DNA from: Artocarpus heterophyllus
Taxonomy: Eukaryota > Streptophyta > Magnoliopsida > Rosales > Moraceae
Reading direction: 5' to 3'
Length of the DNA: 64,000 nt
NCBI GenBank assembly: GCA_025403435.1
Contig: CM046347.1
Coordinates: 24,998,597-25,062,596, forward strand
Position 1 is the stretch's first letter. Each line of letters starts with the position of its first letter. Below are positions 48,854 to 59,268 of this stretch, one piece after another. The notes under the pieces are model-generated. The model saw only the letters and a list, made by a program, of their open reading frames with translations, was not told where the DNA came from and did not search any database. The position numbers and the translations under genes are program-made.

Positions 48854-50503
48854 TTTTAATCTACAATAAAGAATCATATACCAAACATAAGCAAACATAT
48901 CATAATTTAGTAAGATAACACAATCATGTAAAAATCATACAAATGTGTTTATGTGTCAAAACCTTAAAAATATCACAACCTTACAACAATAATTCCTAAC
49001 TCAGAATTCAACAAGCTCCTAGGGGAGTCATGCCAAATTCAATCAGGAACACAGATCCCCTCCTGATTAATATATGCCATCCAGGACCCGTATGATCCAG
49101 CATATATTAATAATCGTTTCTTTGGCCATTAATTTTATTAATAGAGCTCCTAAGGGAGGTTAATAATAAAATTAATGTGAGTGCATAACCATCATGTCAA
49201 TATTTTATCTATGGTTTATAATCACCACCTAGGGGTGTGCAACCATAAATCATGCTAAAATATCTTATCTTCTCAGAGATCCAATCTGGTACATGATAAA
49301 AATCCCTTCCTAGGGGTCGGGATCACCATGTTCTTCCTATGGACCAGATGGAGGACTTAAGTTCTCTCTTCGAAAACCTTCTCCCACTCAATCTTTTGAA
49401 ATCAAGGTTTTATTTTAAAATTATGCATGAACAAATTTTAATATGAGCGGCACTTCCTATTCTATATGACATGTTATCAATATATATGGCAAATCATATT
49501 ATAATGCAGGCAAGTAAAGCAATCAAGCAAAGCTACAAACAAAATAATAATAACCATAATATTATGGTTCCACCCTAGAGAATAGAAAACTAAGATTACA
49601 AGAGAATAATCAAGACATATATCGATTCTTCATCCTTGAATCCTCAAGTTGTATCCTTCTTCATGTAATTCCCATCTTCAAGTCTTCAATCCCATATGAA
49701 TCAAATACTTCATATTTTCGGACATATCCAAATTTAATGTTTCTTAGAATCGTCTCAAAAATAAAATTAAAACTGCACTGCAAAAATTGTACCTTTTTTA
49801 GAAATTTTCCAGCTCTCGGTCAACATGCCGATCTGGGTGATCAGCCTATCGGTCACGCTTCATCGGCCTACCGACCCATGAAAGTTCAGCATGCCAAACT
49901 GGAAGTTTGGCCTACCAGCAGAGCCAGTCTATTTCTGCCCCACTGTCGGCCTGTCGATCAGTGACCATCGGCCTGCTGAACTGAAGGTTCGGCATGCCAA
50001 CTGAGCAGAAATCTCTATTCCAGAAAATACAATTTTAATGCAATTCATCAATTTTATTTTTAACAATTCAAAAACATAAAATTAGAGACACAGGAAATAC
50101 TTGGGTGCGCCATCATCGATCTTCTAGATCTGACTTCTCGATTCGTCTTCTCCAAATAATTATTTAATTACAAAATTCTTACAAATTTAAAATTAAATAA
50201 CAATTCCTAGATGGAGATGATAGTCCGCCATCTAATTACATGAAAAAACTTAGATACACATTCTAACTTCTAAGGAACCATAACCAGCATAAATTAATTA
50301 ATTAATAAATAATTAAAACTATTTAATCAACCATAATTAATTAATGAACATTCACCACATAATCCATGACAACATATAATAATATGGAAACCTAGAGTGC
50401 CAACTCTCTTTGTAAAATTAAATTCAAGCATAGGAGAGATTAAGATAATAAAATTTATACATACAGTATGATCACCAAATTGTAAATTTATGTAAAAATC
50501 ACA
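48854..50503 (-). other. Copia F untranslated leader
   Basis: Non-coding, 1.65 kb. CCTAGGGG near 49018, 49232 and 49310; the copy near 49148 is mutated (CCTAAGGG). CpG palindrome cluster at 49813-50000. Confidence 0.83.
49813..50000. repeat. CpG palindrome cluster in Copia F leader
   Basis: About eight degenerate units such as CGGCCTACCGA and TTCGGCATGCCAA in 190 bp. Confidence 0.8.
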
Positions 50504-50515
50504 GCTCTGATACCA
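50504..50515 (-). other. Primer-binding site of Copia F
   Basis: Sense strand TGGTATCAGAGC, perfect 12-base initiator-Met tRNA complement. Confidence 0.92.
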
Positions 50516-50518
50516 ATT

Positions 50519-52484
50519 GTATTAGAGTATTTTTCCAAAACACAAGTTTGACATGCTATATGCATAAATTAAACAGATCTTACTAACCTTTATGTGCCAA
50601 AGAACTTCCGCAACCTATGAAGAGAAGTAACGTTCTAGAGGAGCCTCAACCAACTGGTCTTCCTTGCTATTCTCTATCCACGATCGGAGTGAGTGTGGGC
50701 TCACACGTACAGCTCTTCCACCGGTGACTCTCCTTCCAACCAATCGAGAGAACCCAAAACTAGTATTCGTGATTTGTAAACAAAAGCTCTTAGGCAGTTT
50801 TCAGATGCTCACTAGAAGAGTATAACTCTTAATCTCTTAATTGATCTGATGAGACTTACTCCCTTTATATAGCAATTGGTCGTAGGGTCAGTCCTTATCA
50901 GATTAGGTCTCAAAAACTCGAAACAAAATCAAGTTCGGATCAATATCTGATAAGATCTGTGTGAAAACGCGTAATCTTATCTCTTGTTGATCGGCAGGCC
51001 GAACAGCTTGATCGGCAGGCCAAACAGGCCCCATTGGCAGGTCGAACTATCGCGTAAATATTTCCATAAATCTTTTATTTTCCACCCAAGATTCTATAGG
51101 ATAAAGTCTCAGTTTTGATTCAAATAACCCAATAGAGAAGTTATCTGATCAAAACAAACTTTATCAAGATAATCTCTAAGAAAATAAATCAATTCATAAT
51201 AATTCTACAAGTTTATCTTGATTTAATTTATCCAATTAAATCAACTAATAAACAGACAAGAATTATCCGATCTCAATAATTCAACAAGTTTATCTTAAAT
51301 TAATTTTATTACAAAATTAATTCAACCAATAAACAAACATGAATTATTTGATTCTTTCAAATTTTAAACCAATCCGATAAATCCGACATAAGTCACCAAT
51401 TATTGAAAAAGCACGCCATATCGTTATAGGATTTTGTGAGCTAGCAAAGGGGACCAAAATAGACCTATAAAGTTCAAGCTCACGATAATTATGAAACCCA
51501 ATATTCCAGATATACATTTCACAATTATCAACTCCAACGCTACTCCACTAAAAGCTTGGAGCTGCACTCTCAAACTTTATAGAATTACGAAGCCTGTATA
51601 GCTAAGTCTCCATGACATATCAAAGTGTATGGTATCCCCATATTATAATCCATAATCGGTTTAAGGACAAGTTCTGTCTTACCTTCCCGATTATTTTTAT
51701 CTTACATTCCATTATCTCAACATTAGAAAACTTACCATCCCAAGATAGTATATCATTCGGTTACACCTATGTATCCCAATGGTTGAGCGCTCTAGTTTTC
51801 CAATTACAGGATAACGCATATAAGAGGATATCATTAATCCTAAAGAGGAGCTATGGATTCCATATCTATGAATAACAAGTCTACACCATCAAGAGTCATG
51901 CCTCCAACGTACCAGCACACGTACCACTATAGAGATGTGGGTGTCACCCTTTGGTACATCGAAAGACACAAGCCAAGATAACGGGCCCACTATTCATCTC
52001 AGGATTAAGATACAACACAAATGATTGTCTAAAGTGAATGGATTTGCCAATACATAATTATTAATCCAAATCAATTCACTTTGTATCCCGATCCAACACA
52101 TCGTCACCTATGACAACGTGTCAATGTTTCTATTTAAGGAATCCAACTCCGATGGTCAAGACAAACCATCTCCCAATAGGGATATAGACAACATAACAAT
52201 CTTTGCATGAATAAAGCGCCCAACTTTATTCCCTCGATTACGGATCATACGTTTTAGACCGTCACCTTAAGAATCGTGTCTTCTGCATAATCAGTCCATC
52301 ATATGCCCAATTCTTAAAGGTTTAGACCGACAGTCTCAGACTACTGTTTGCTTAACATACATTCAACAAATATGAACGTAAAGAGGACAAGATTTGGTAT
52401 ATATAAATGAATAAATTCTTTATTGATAAAAATGTCTCCAAAAATGTATTACATTTTTACTCCTTAGGGCATGCATATCTAACA
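50519..52484 (-). repeat. Copia F 5' LTR (last ~45 bp deleted)
   Basis: Plus strand begins TGTATTAGAGTATTTTTCC, so about 45 bp after the terminal TGT are missing compared with 10130 or 56578. Right end ATATCTAACA at 52484. TATA box on the minus strand at 50874-50881 and CpG palindromes at 50985-51055 (three units). Confidence 0.9.
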
Positions 52485-53103
52485 GGAAGGTGATGATAAA
52501 GTTAATGGTAATGAGGGAAATTCTAAAAAATAAAATGTTAGTTCAAAAGAGAGATTTGTTCCAAAAGTTCCTTGTCCACAAGCTTTGATTTGAAAAGAGA
52601 AGTTTGATAAGAATGCTGAAAGTTTTAAACTTTTCAAGCAAGTTAAGATTAACATTTTAGATGCAATTAAACAAGTCTCATCTTATGCTAAATTTTTAAG
52701 TTGTATAATTAAAAGAAAGCATAACATAAGTAAAATTGCATTTTTAGCTGAGAATGTTAGTTCCATCATTCAACATGATTCACCATTTAAGTAAAAAGAT
52801 CTAGGCTGTCCCATAATTTTGTTATCATAAGAAACACTTAAATTGACCATGCATTGTTAGATTTTGGTGCTAACATAAACCTTTTGCCATATTCTATTTA
52901 TGAACAATTAGGTTTAGGTGAATTTAAACCAACATCTATCACACTTTAGTTAGCTAATTGTTCTATAAAATTCCCAAGAGAAATAGTCGAGGATGTGTTA
53001 GTTTAAATTAATAAGTTTTACTTCTTAGTAGACTTTATTGTTTTAGATACAAACCTTGTTTCCATGTCAAATTTTCAACTTCCTATCATCTTAGGTCATT
53101 TAG
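52485..53103 (+). pseudogene. Athila/Tat-type Gypsy gag end and protease, copy 1
   Basis: A different retrotransposon lineage. Readable with stops: PQALI, a Lys/Phe-rich stretch, GCPIILLS, then LDFGANINLLPYSIYEQLG (protease, D-F-G in place of D-[ST]-G) and VDFIVLDTN, ending PIILGH. The family usually continues GRPFLAT here; instead the start of the unit recurs, which marks a tandem duplication. Stops at several positions. Confidence 0.8.
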
Positions 53104-54245
53104 AAGAGAGATTTATTTTGAAAGTTCCTTTTCTACAAGCTTTGATTTTAAAAGAGAAGTTTGGTAAGAATACTGAAAGTTTTGAACTTTTCAAGCAAGT
53201 AAGGATTAACTTTTTAGATGTTATTAAACAAATCTCATCTTATGTTAAATTTTTTAAGTTGGACAATTAAAAGAAAGCAAAATGTGACTAAGAGTGCATT
53301 TTTAGCTGAGAATGTTAGTTCCATCATTCAACATGATTCAACGTTTAAGTACAAAGATCCAGGCTGTCCCACAATTTCTTTATCATAGGAAATACTCAAA
53401 TTGACCATACATTGTTAGATCTTGGTGCTAGCATAAACCTTTTGCCATATTCTATCTATCAACAATTAGGTTTAGGTGAACTTAAGCCAACATCTTTCAT
53501 ATTTCAGTTAGCTGATCGTTCTAGAAAAATTCCAAGAGGAATGGTTGAGAATGTATTAGTTCAAATTGATAAGTTTTACTTCCTAATAGACTTTATTATT
53601 TTGGATACAAAACCTGTTTCCACTTCAAATTTTTAAATTCCTATCATTTTAGTTCGTCCATTTCTTGCAACTTCAAATGCCTTGATTAATTGTAGAAATG
53701 GTATACTAAAATTGTCTTTTAGGAACATGACTTTAGAGGTCAACGTTTTCAACATGTCACAACCTATGGGTAAGCAGTGTGAAGTCAACTTTGTTAAAGG
53801 AAGTACCTCTGCTAGAATACCTGATCCTTTAACAAGTTTGGTCAATTCTTTTGAGATGAATGATGCATCAAAAATTGAAAATTGTTCCATGACTACTTTA
53901 ATTGATGAAACACATAAAGTTGATAATTCCATGGTAACAAAAACCAATATTAAAAAACCTGATTTAGGAAATGAAATTATTGGTGAAAATGAACCTATTG
54001 AAAATAAAGATTTTGATCATGCAAAGGAACTTCTAAAAGTTAGGTTTAGCTTAGGCTTTTGGGAAAGCTTTTCTCTTTGTGAATATAGACCCAATAATGT
54101 TCCACAACATGTGATTGATCTTTTAAGTTCAAATGATGAAAAGGAAGTAGTGAATGATTTTGACAAGAAATATCAAGAAGCATTAAATGATGAGAGTTTT
54201 AGGGACTTTCCTTTTCTTACAAACCAACTTCAAATGATCATTTAA
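53104..54245 (+). pseudogene. Athila/Tat-type Gypsy protease, copy 2, and downstream linker
   Basis: Second unit of the duplication (53104-53645) with LDLGASINLLPYSIYQQLGLG in the open stretch 53412-53636, D-L-G in the catalytic position, then a TAA, then RPFLATSNALINCRNGILKLSF typical of the region between protease and RT. The frame 53682-54245 (187 codons) adds an acidic, Asn-rich linker and stops at 54243-54245. No RT, RNase H or integrase follows, so this is either a truncated copy or a gag-protease-only derivative. Confidence 0.8.
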
Positions 54246-55029
54246 CTCCCACTGCTGAATTTATTTATATAGATTCAAACTCAAATAAAGAATCTATAAA
54301 TTTTATATATTATTTTAATTTTTGTTTTTTTTGTGCTTTTTTTTATATTACGTGCTGTTTTTTAAAATTTGGAAAAATATTTTTTGAGAAAAATTCATTA
54401 AAGTGCCTAAGATTGTGGAGGATATAGTCAAGTTTGATTACTTAGTATTTTTGTATTAGCAGCGTCTAGATACACATTTTAATGGAGTGGTTATCAATGA
54501 AATTTTTTGATTTTTAGACTTTTGTAAACTTTAATTTTAAATTAAAACACAAAAAATTTGAAAAATGTTTTAAAACACATGAAAATTTAAAAATTAAAAA
54601 CATAAAAACACTTTTAAGTTAGTTTGTTAGTAAATTTTTATTTTTAGTGTTTAATAGTGTGTAGTAATAGTGTCACATGCATTTGTACAGTTTTTCTATG
54701 TGTCTAAACAGTAACCTACCGTTTGTCTATATAACCTATCACTATGCATCTAGGCTTAGAGCTCTTTGCTCTCTTTAATTTCGCATTTTCTCTTTAAGCT
54801 CTCGAAGTCTCTGTGCCTTTTCTTAAGAATTCCTATAAATTTTTCTAGAAATCCTTCAAAGTTCTTTGATATTCAAATACGTTTTCTAGAAACTTTTTAA
54901 TCTTTTTCTTTCTTTCAATCCCACAAAATCTTATTACTACTTTCAAGCACGCTCAGATCCACTCAAAGCACTCAAAATCCTCCCATTTCTCAATTCACTC
55001 TCAAGAATCTCATTTTTCTCTCTTTCACC
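54246..55029 (+). other. Non-coding, promoter-like sequence before unknown ORF
   Basis: AT-rich to about 54700. Then CTATATAACC (54727-54736), a possible TATA box, followed by a CT-rich tract resembling a plant 5' leader (54760-55025) that ends CTCTTTCACCATGG, a favourable start context. No match to the LTRs in this window. Confidence 0.45.
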
Positions 55030-55498
55030 ATGGATCCTAAGTATGACAACCTCAAGAAATATTTTCCTTCTTTTTCCCATAAAGAAATTAGAAAGAAGTA
55101 CAAACCTAGAATTACTCGTCTTTGGGTTATTTCTCATTTTAAACTTTCAACTTATATATAAGTGTATATAAAAGGCCTTATTCATAATAGTGATAGAAAT
55201 AATATAGGTCTACCTAGAATGGGTATGAGTTTATGTGCTAGGAAAAGAAAAGCCCGAGCTATAACAACAAAGTGTCCTAAGTGCTCCGTCAAAATCATGA
55301 GCTTAAGTGTAAGTCAAAAGGTCTTATGTCTATAAATAGGGAGGATAAAATACTTTTTTGTAAGGATGGAACTTCAAAAGAAAACTTAGATGATATTCAA
55401 GGTTCTTTTTTAGACCATCCTAATGGGTATGTTAAAGGAGCGCTCTATAGACTTTGGCCTCAATTTCATGCTGAGAAAGAATATGTCATGATCTAACA
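55030..55498 (+). pseudogene. Unrecognised ORF, decayed
   Basis: ATG at 55030 (MDPKYDNLKKYFPSFSHKEI...), basic; 43 codons then TAA. The same frame continues with a Met/Cys/Arg stretch (SLCARKRKARA) and CPKCS; a shift to another frame at about 55280 continues with ELKCKSKGL and then DDIQGSFLDHPNGYVKGAL up to TGA-equivalent stop at 55494-55496. CPxC followed by KCK suggests a zinc-binding element. About 155 codons in total. I do not recognise the family. It may be an extra ORF of the adjacent Athila-like element or a host gene fragment. Confidence 0.45.
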
Positions 55499-56229
55499 TT
55501 AAAAGACCCAATTGTTCAGTTGGCAAAAAAGTTAGATAGAAAGCAGACTCTTGATTCATCCAGTTCAAAGCAAGGTCTACAATTTTTTTTTTTTTTTTTG
55601 TGTTTTAGTGTGTTTTTTCCTTTGTTTAAAAAAAAGTTGAAACTTCATTTGAGAAATGATCTTGGTTTTAATGAAAAATCATCAAAATGGATCAATAAAG
55701 GAATTTTCGAGGATGCGTTCTAATGAACATAAGTTTCTTCAATTCATTCTCAAATAAAATTTTATCAAGAAATGATTTTTGTTTTTATGTGATTGTTACA
55801 GTAGTTATTTAATAATTGTAATTGTATGGTTCATCTTTTGATAATACTATCTTGACTTTTCTGCCAGATGCTTTATTTCCTTTGGTAGGTATTTTGTGTG
55901 TCGTATAAGATAAGTTGTCTTAATTTTTGAAATTCAGTCCCATTTTATGAAAATTATATAGTGGTGCATTGTTTTTCAAAAGTTAAATAGTATTTTCAGG
56001 AAAAAATTTTCAAAAGTTCTATAGTTGTGTCATACTGTCCAACTATTTATACATGTCTTTATAGCTGTCTTATCCTAATTTTACCCAATGTTTTATCCTT
56101 GTCTTTACTCAGATGTGTATAAGATCTCATTTTAGCTTTAGGTTTTACTTAAAGCGGTGGAAAAATAGAGTCAGCTTAAAAAAAAAACATAAAATATTTG
56201 AAGAAAGTGTTTAGGTCTTAGAAACCGTT
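55499..56229. other. Unassigned AT-rich DNA
   Basis: Possible continuation of the unknown ORF to about 55570 (KDPIVQLAKKLDRKQTLDSS in another frame). Then a T16 run at 55583 and simple AT-rich DNA without ORFs or similarity to the rest of the window. Confidence 0.5.
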
Positions 56230-56577
56230 ATGATATCTTCGTCCAAATCATCTCAAAGCCTCCCAAACATCTATGTGTTATACAGTTCTAGTTCAAAAAA
56301 ATGTTTCTTATGTAGAAGTTGCATTCTATTAGGTTATGTCTTGGCTAAAAAAAGAATGAATCTTGTGTATGGAGGTGTAGTCTAGGTTTAATGGTTACTG
56401 TCACCATAGGAGTTCATTCTGGAGGAGCTAGAGCCATAGGTATTATTCCAAGTATTGTTACTCAAATCTATGTGGTCAAACTCTACGTGTTGAAAAAATA
56501 GTTGTAGGTATCCCTAAACAAATAAGAGACATGGTTGGTTCCCTTGATGTTTTTATCATTTTGCCTAAAGGACTAAG
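56230..56577 (+). pseudogene. LOG: LONELY GUY (cytokinin phosphoribohydrolase) pseudogene fragment
   Basis: ATG at 56230, then SLPNIYVLYSSSSKK, matching the N-terminal strand and CGSS-type loop of LOG enzymes, LAKKRMNLVYGG (the VYGGG nucleotide-binding loop), a one-base frameshift near 56376, SLGLM and GVHSGGARAIGIIP (the ...AVxxGGxxVxGxIP segment), two stops near 56499, and DMVGSLDVFIILPKG, the counterpart of EMARxxDAFIALPGGYGTxEE. LOG releases active cytokinin bases from their nucleoside monophosphates. The R-K-x2-M and PGGxGTxxE catalytic motifs are damaged or cut, because Copia G starts at 56578. About 115 codons run without introns, although plant LOG genes have several short exons, so a retrocopy is likely. 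Confidence 0.82.
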
Positions 56578-57083
56578 TGTTGGAAAAATAGTACGCAGTA
56601 GAATTTTAAAATTTTATATCAGACTATTTTCCAAAACATAAGTTTGACATGCTATATGGATAAATGACCCAGATCTTACTAACCTTTGATTGCCGAAGAA
56701 CCCCGCAATTTGTGAAGAGAAGTAATATTCTAGAAGAGCCTCAACCAACTGGTCTTCTTTGCTATTCTCTATCCACGATCGGAGTGAGTGTGGGCTCACA
56801 CGTACAGCTCTTCCACTAGGTGACTCTCCTTCCAACCAATCGAGAGAACCCAAAGCTAGTGTTTGTGATTTGTGAACAAGAGCTCTCAGGGAGTTTTTAG
56901 ATGCTCACAAGCAGAGTATCACTCTTAATCTCTCAATTGATCTGCATAACTCTTAAGACTTATTTCCTATTTATAGAGGTTAGGTTTAGGGTTAGTTCTT
57001 ATCAGATTAGGTCTCAAAAATTTGAATCAGAATCAAGTTTGGATCAATATTTGATAAATCTACGTGAAAACATGTAACCCTAT
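56578..57083 (-). repeat. Copia G LTR, terminal 506 bp, split by Gypsy H
   Basis: TGTTGGAAAAATAGTACGCAG terminus followed by the usual LTR sequence, with TATA region near 56970, up to ACATGTAACCCTAT, where H starts. In the minus orientation this is the 3' LTR end of a Copia element whose remainder should lie right of the window. CTAAG (56573-56577) is its expected target duplication. Confidence 0.9.
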
Positions 57084-58221
57084 TGTCACGCCCCGGAGTG
57101 CGGGAGGTGACGTGGTGGATTATTTAAGTTGATTAAAAGGCAAATTTAATTAAAACAAAAAATTTTATGGGTTAAATTAAATAATAAAAATGTGAAAGTT
57201 TTAACATAACATTGTGTAAAAGAATTCATAACATTAAGCGAATAATAAAATAATAAAATAAAGAACCACGAGAATGGGTCCCATTGACCCACAACTTGTG
57301 CACACATATAGTACTGACAATATAATAATACAATCATAGTCCGAGTACAAAGAAAATTAAAAACATTACATGCCTTGTTCAAATAGTACAAATAATCTAC
57401 TATTCCTTCTATTGCTCCTGAGTTATGTCCGTCGAGTCCTCTCTGAACCTAAATGGAAATCCACCTAGAGGGGGAAAGTTTTAAACAAATGAAATGTGAG
57501 CGAAAGGCTCAGTAGGACTATATTTTAAGAAATGGCGATTTAAAAGAGATATCCTTAAACAAGAAATCATTTAAGGGGATACTTGAATAAATAAATTTAA
57601 ATAGAACCATTCTTACCCAAAACAATTTATTGGTCGACCAGAAATATCATCAATTTCTTTTTCTTAGGCAAACCATATGAATATCACCACCGTAGTGGCC
57701 CAGCTGGGTTTCGGGACCTGCCCCCAAGGTCGATCGCTACACGACCCAATCTCTGATATGGCATCATGCCCTTATATTCATTTCTATTATAACACAAAGT
57801 CCATTTACCGGATATTCTCATTAACATTCATTATGAAGTTCACTTCAATTCATGGTTTATAAAAATAACCGATAAAATCTCAGCTTTTTCAATCAATCAT
57901 TGAAAACATTTTTATAGAAACCCTTTTCAAAGCCAAATCATTTTAAAAACTGGGTTACCAAAGATAGGGTAGAAGTCCTACCTCGATACTCGTGCCGGTG
58001 TCCCACATCGTAATCCCGGTTCGCTATACGTTAGCTCCGCGGAACCACGAACAATCCTAGATACACACTAAGTCAATCAATATCTAGTTTGAGACATTCT
58101 ATATTACTAAAGCATTTCATGATGTCCTAGTGTGCTATTTGTATCTTTAAAATCATTTTACAAGGTTGTAATTTCAATCGGGGTTCAAAACAGTAAAAAT
58201 AGGTAAAAAATCACAAAATTT

Positions 58222-58350
58222 TCCATGCTCTATCGGCCTGCCGGACTCCCTGCTTCGGCCAGGTCCGTCGGCCGGACATTTCCCAGGTTTGGCATGCCTA
58301 ACGGTGCAGTCCGACCTACCAATCCTTTGAATCTGACCTGCCGAACTGGA
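58222..58350. repeat. CpG palindrome cluster in Gypsy H LTR
   Basis: CGGCCTGCCGGA, CGGCCAGGTCCG, CGTCGGCCGGA, GGCATGCC and further units; reverse of the cluster at 35-205. Confidence 0.83.
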
Positions 58351-58799
58351 AAAACCCAAAAATTCCAGCCACGGGTTTTGGTTCTCCCAAAATCCAAATC
58401 TTGATTTTAACTAGTTTTTCTCAAATCTCAAGCGTGGAAAATATTCATAGATGGTTGAAAAGCATAATAGAACACTTTTGAACTCATTTAAACAAGATTT
58501 AAATACAAAAATCCCAAAAAATCTGAAAATGGAAGAAAATGAGGAAAAATAAAAAATCTTGAATCTAATCTGTTTTTCTTCAATCCAAGCTTAGATTCTA
58601 GGTGTTCTAAGTTCATTTAACTCAAACCAAGAGTTTTCTAAGTTCAAACAAACTTAGATTTCAAAAATGCAAAAAATTTGAAAAGTTTGAAAAAGTTTAG
58701 AAATTTTGAAACTAACCTCGAATCGAAGCTTCAATTCGCGTCCTTGGTAGCCAAATCACGTCCCCGAGCTTCCTTCTTGCTAAACTGAAGCTTGGATTC

Positions 58800-58960
58800 A
58801 AATTTTGATTCAAAAATTTGAGAGTGAAATAGAGAGTGAGGAGAGAAACCGAGAGGAAGAGAGTGAGAGAGACGCACGGGTGAGAGAGAGAGAGAGAGAG
58901 AGATCAGAGAGAGTAAGAGGAAGAGAGTGAGTGAGAGAATAAATAGAGAGAAATGGTGGG
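58800..58960 (-). promoter_or_regulatory. Pyrimidine patch with (CT)n in Gypsy H LTR
   Basis: Sense strand is almost purely CT, including (CT)12 at about 58881-58904. Y patches and CT microsatellites are common around plant core promoters. A start site cannot be placed from sequence alone; CTATTTATT near 58940 is the only nearby TATA-like string. Confidence 0.4.
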
Positions 58961-59220
58961 CGGTTTTACTATGCGAAAACCATGTGCCGCCCACGGTTTT
59001 GTAAAACGAAATATTTTTAACATTTTACAAATTGTTGTGCTTTAAAACTCAAAACATCATTCTAAAACAATAAGAAATCATTTGATTTTATTAAATTAAC
59101 AAAACAACCTAAAATTTAAAATTTAACCAAATGATCAAATTAATGTTGAAACATTAATTATGGCACACTAATTCATCATTTTACACTACATCATCATTAA
59201 ATTAATTTCAGGGCGTTACA

Positions 59221-59240
59221 ACTCTCCACCCCTAAAAGAA
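59221..59240 (-). other. Polypurine tract of Gypsy H
   Basis: Sense strand TTTTAGGGGTGGAGAGT immediately before TGTAACGCCC of the 3' LTR. Confidence 0.85.
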
Positions 59241-59268
59241 ATTTCACCCCCGAAATTTACAACTCAAT

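Larger units (their letters stand above)
46038..52484 (-). mobile_element. Copia element F, 3' half missing
   Basis: Minus-strand element with 5' LTR (50519-52484), primer site, leader, gag and pol up to the RT middle, cut off at 46038 by the 3' LTR end of E. RT C-terminus, RNase H and 3' LTR are not found elsewhere in the window. Confidence 0.87.
57084..59220 (-). repeat. Gypsy H 3' LTR (2137 bp)
   Basis: Sense TGTAACGCCCTGAAATTAAT ... GGGGCGTGACA. Contains the CpG palindrome cluster (58222-58350) and a CT-rich patch (58800-58960). Same family as 1-1353 and 24184-25273. Confidence 0.93.

Noticed and set aside
52485..54245. Endogenous pararetrovirus (caulimovirid) protease
   Set aside because: The L-D-x-G-A-x-x-N-L-L-P-Y-S pattern and the following NALINCRNG segment are those of Athila/Tat Gypsy elements; no movement or coat protein signature is present.
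56230..56577. Functional LOG gene
   Set aside because: Frameshift near 56376, stops near 56499, and loss of the PGGxGTxxE region at the Copia boundary.
58731..58994. 87-codon frame rich in Leu and Ser, signal-peptide-like
   Set aside because: It is the translation of the CT-rich microsatellite patch in the Gypsy LTR.
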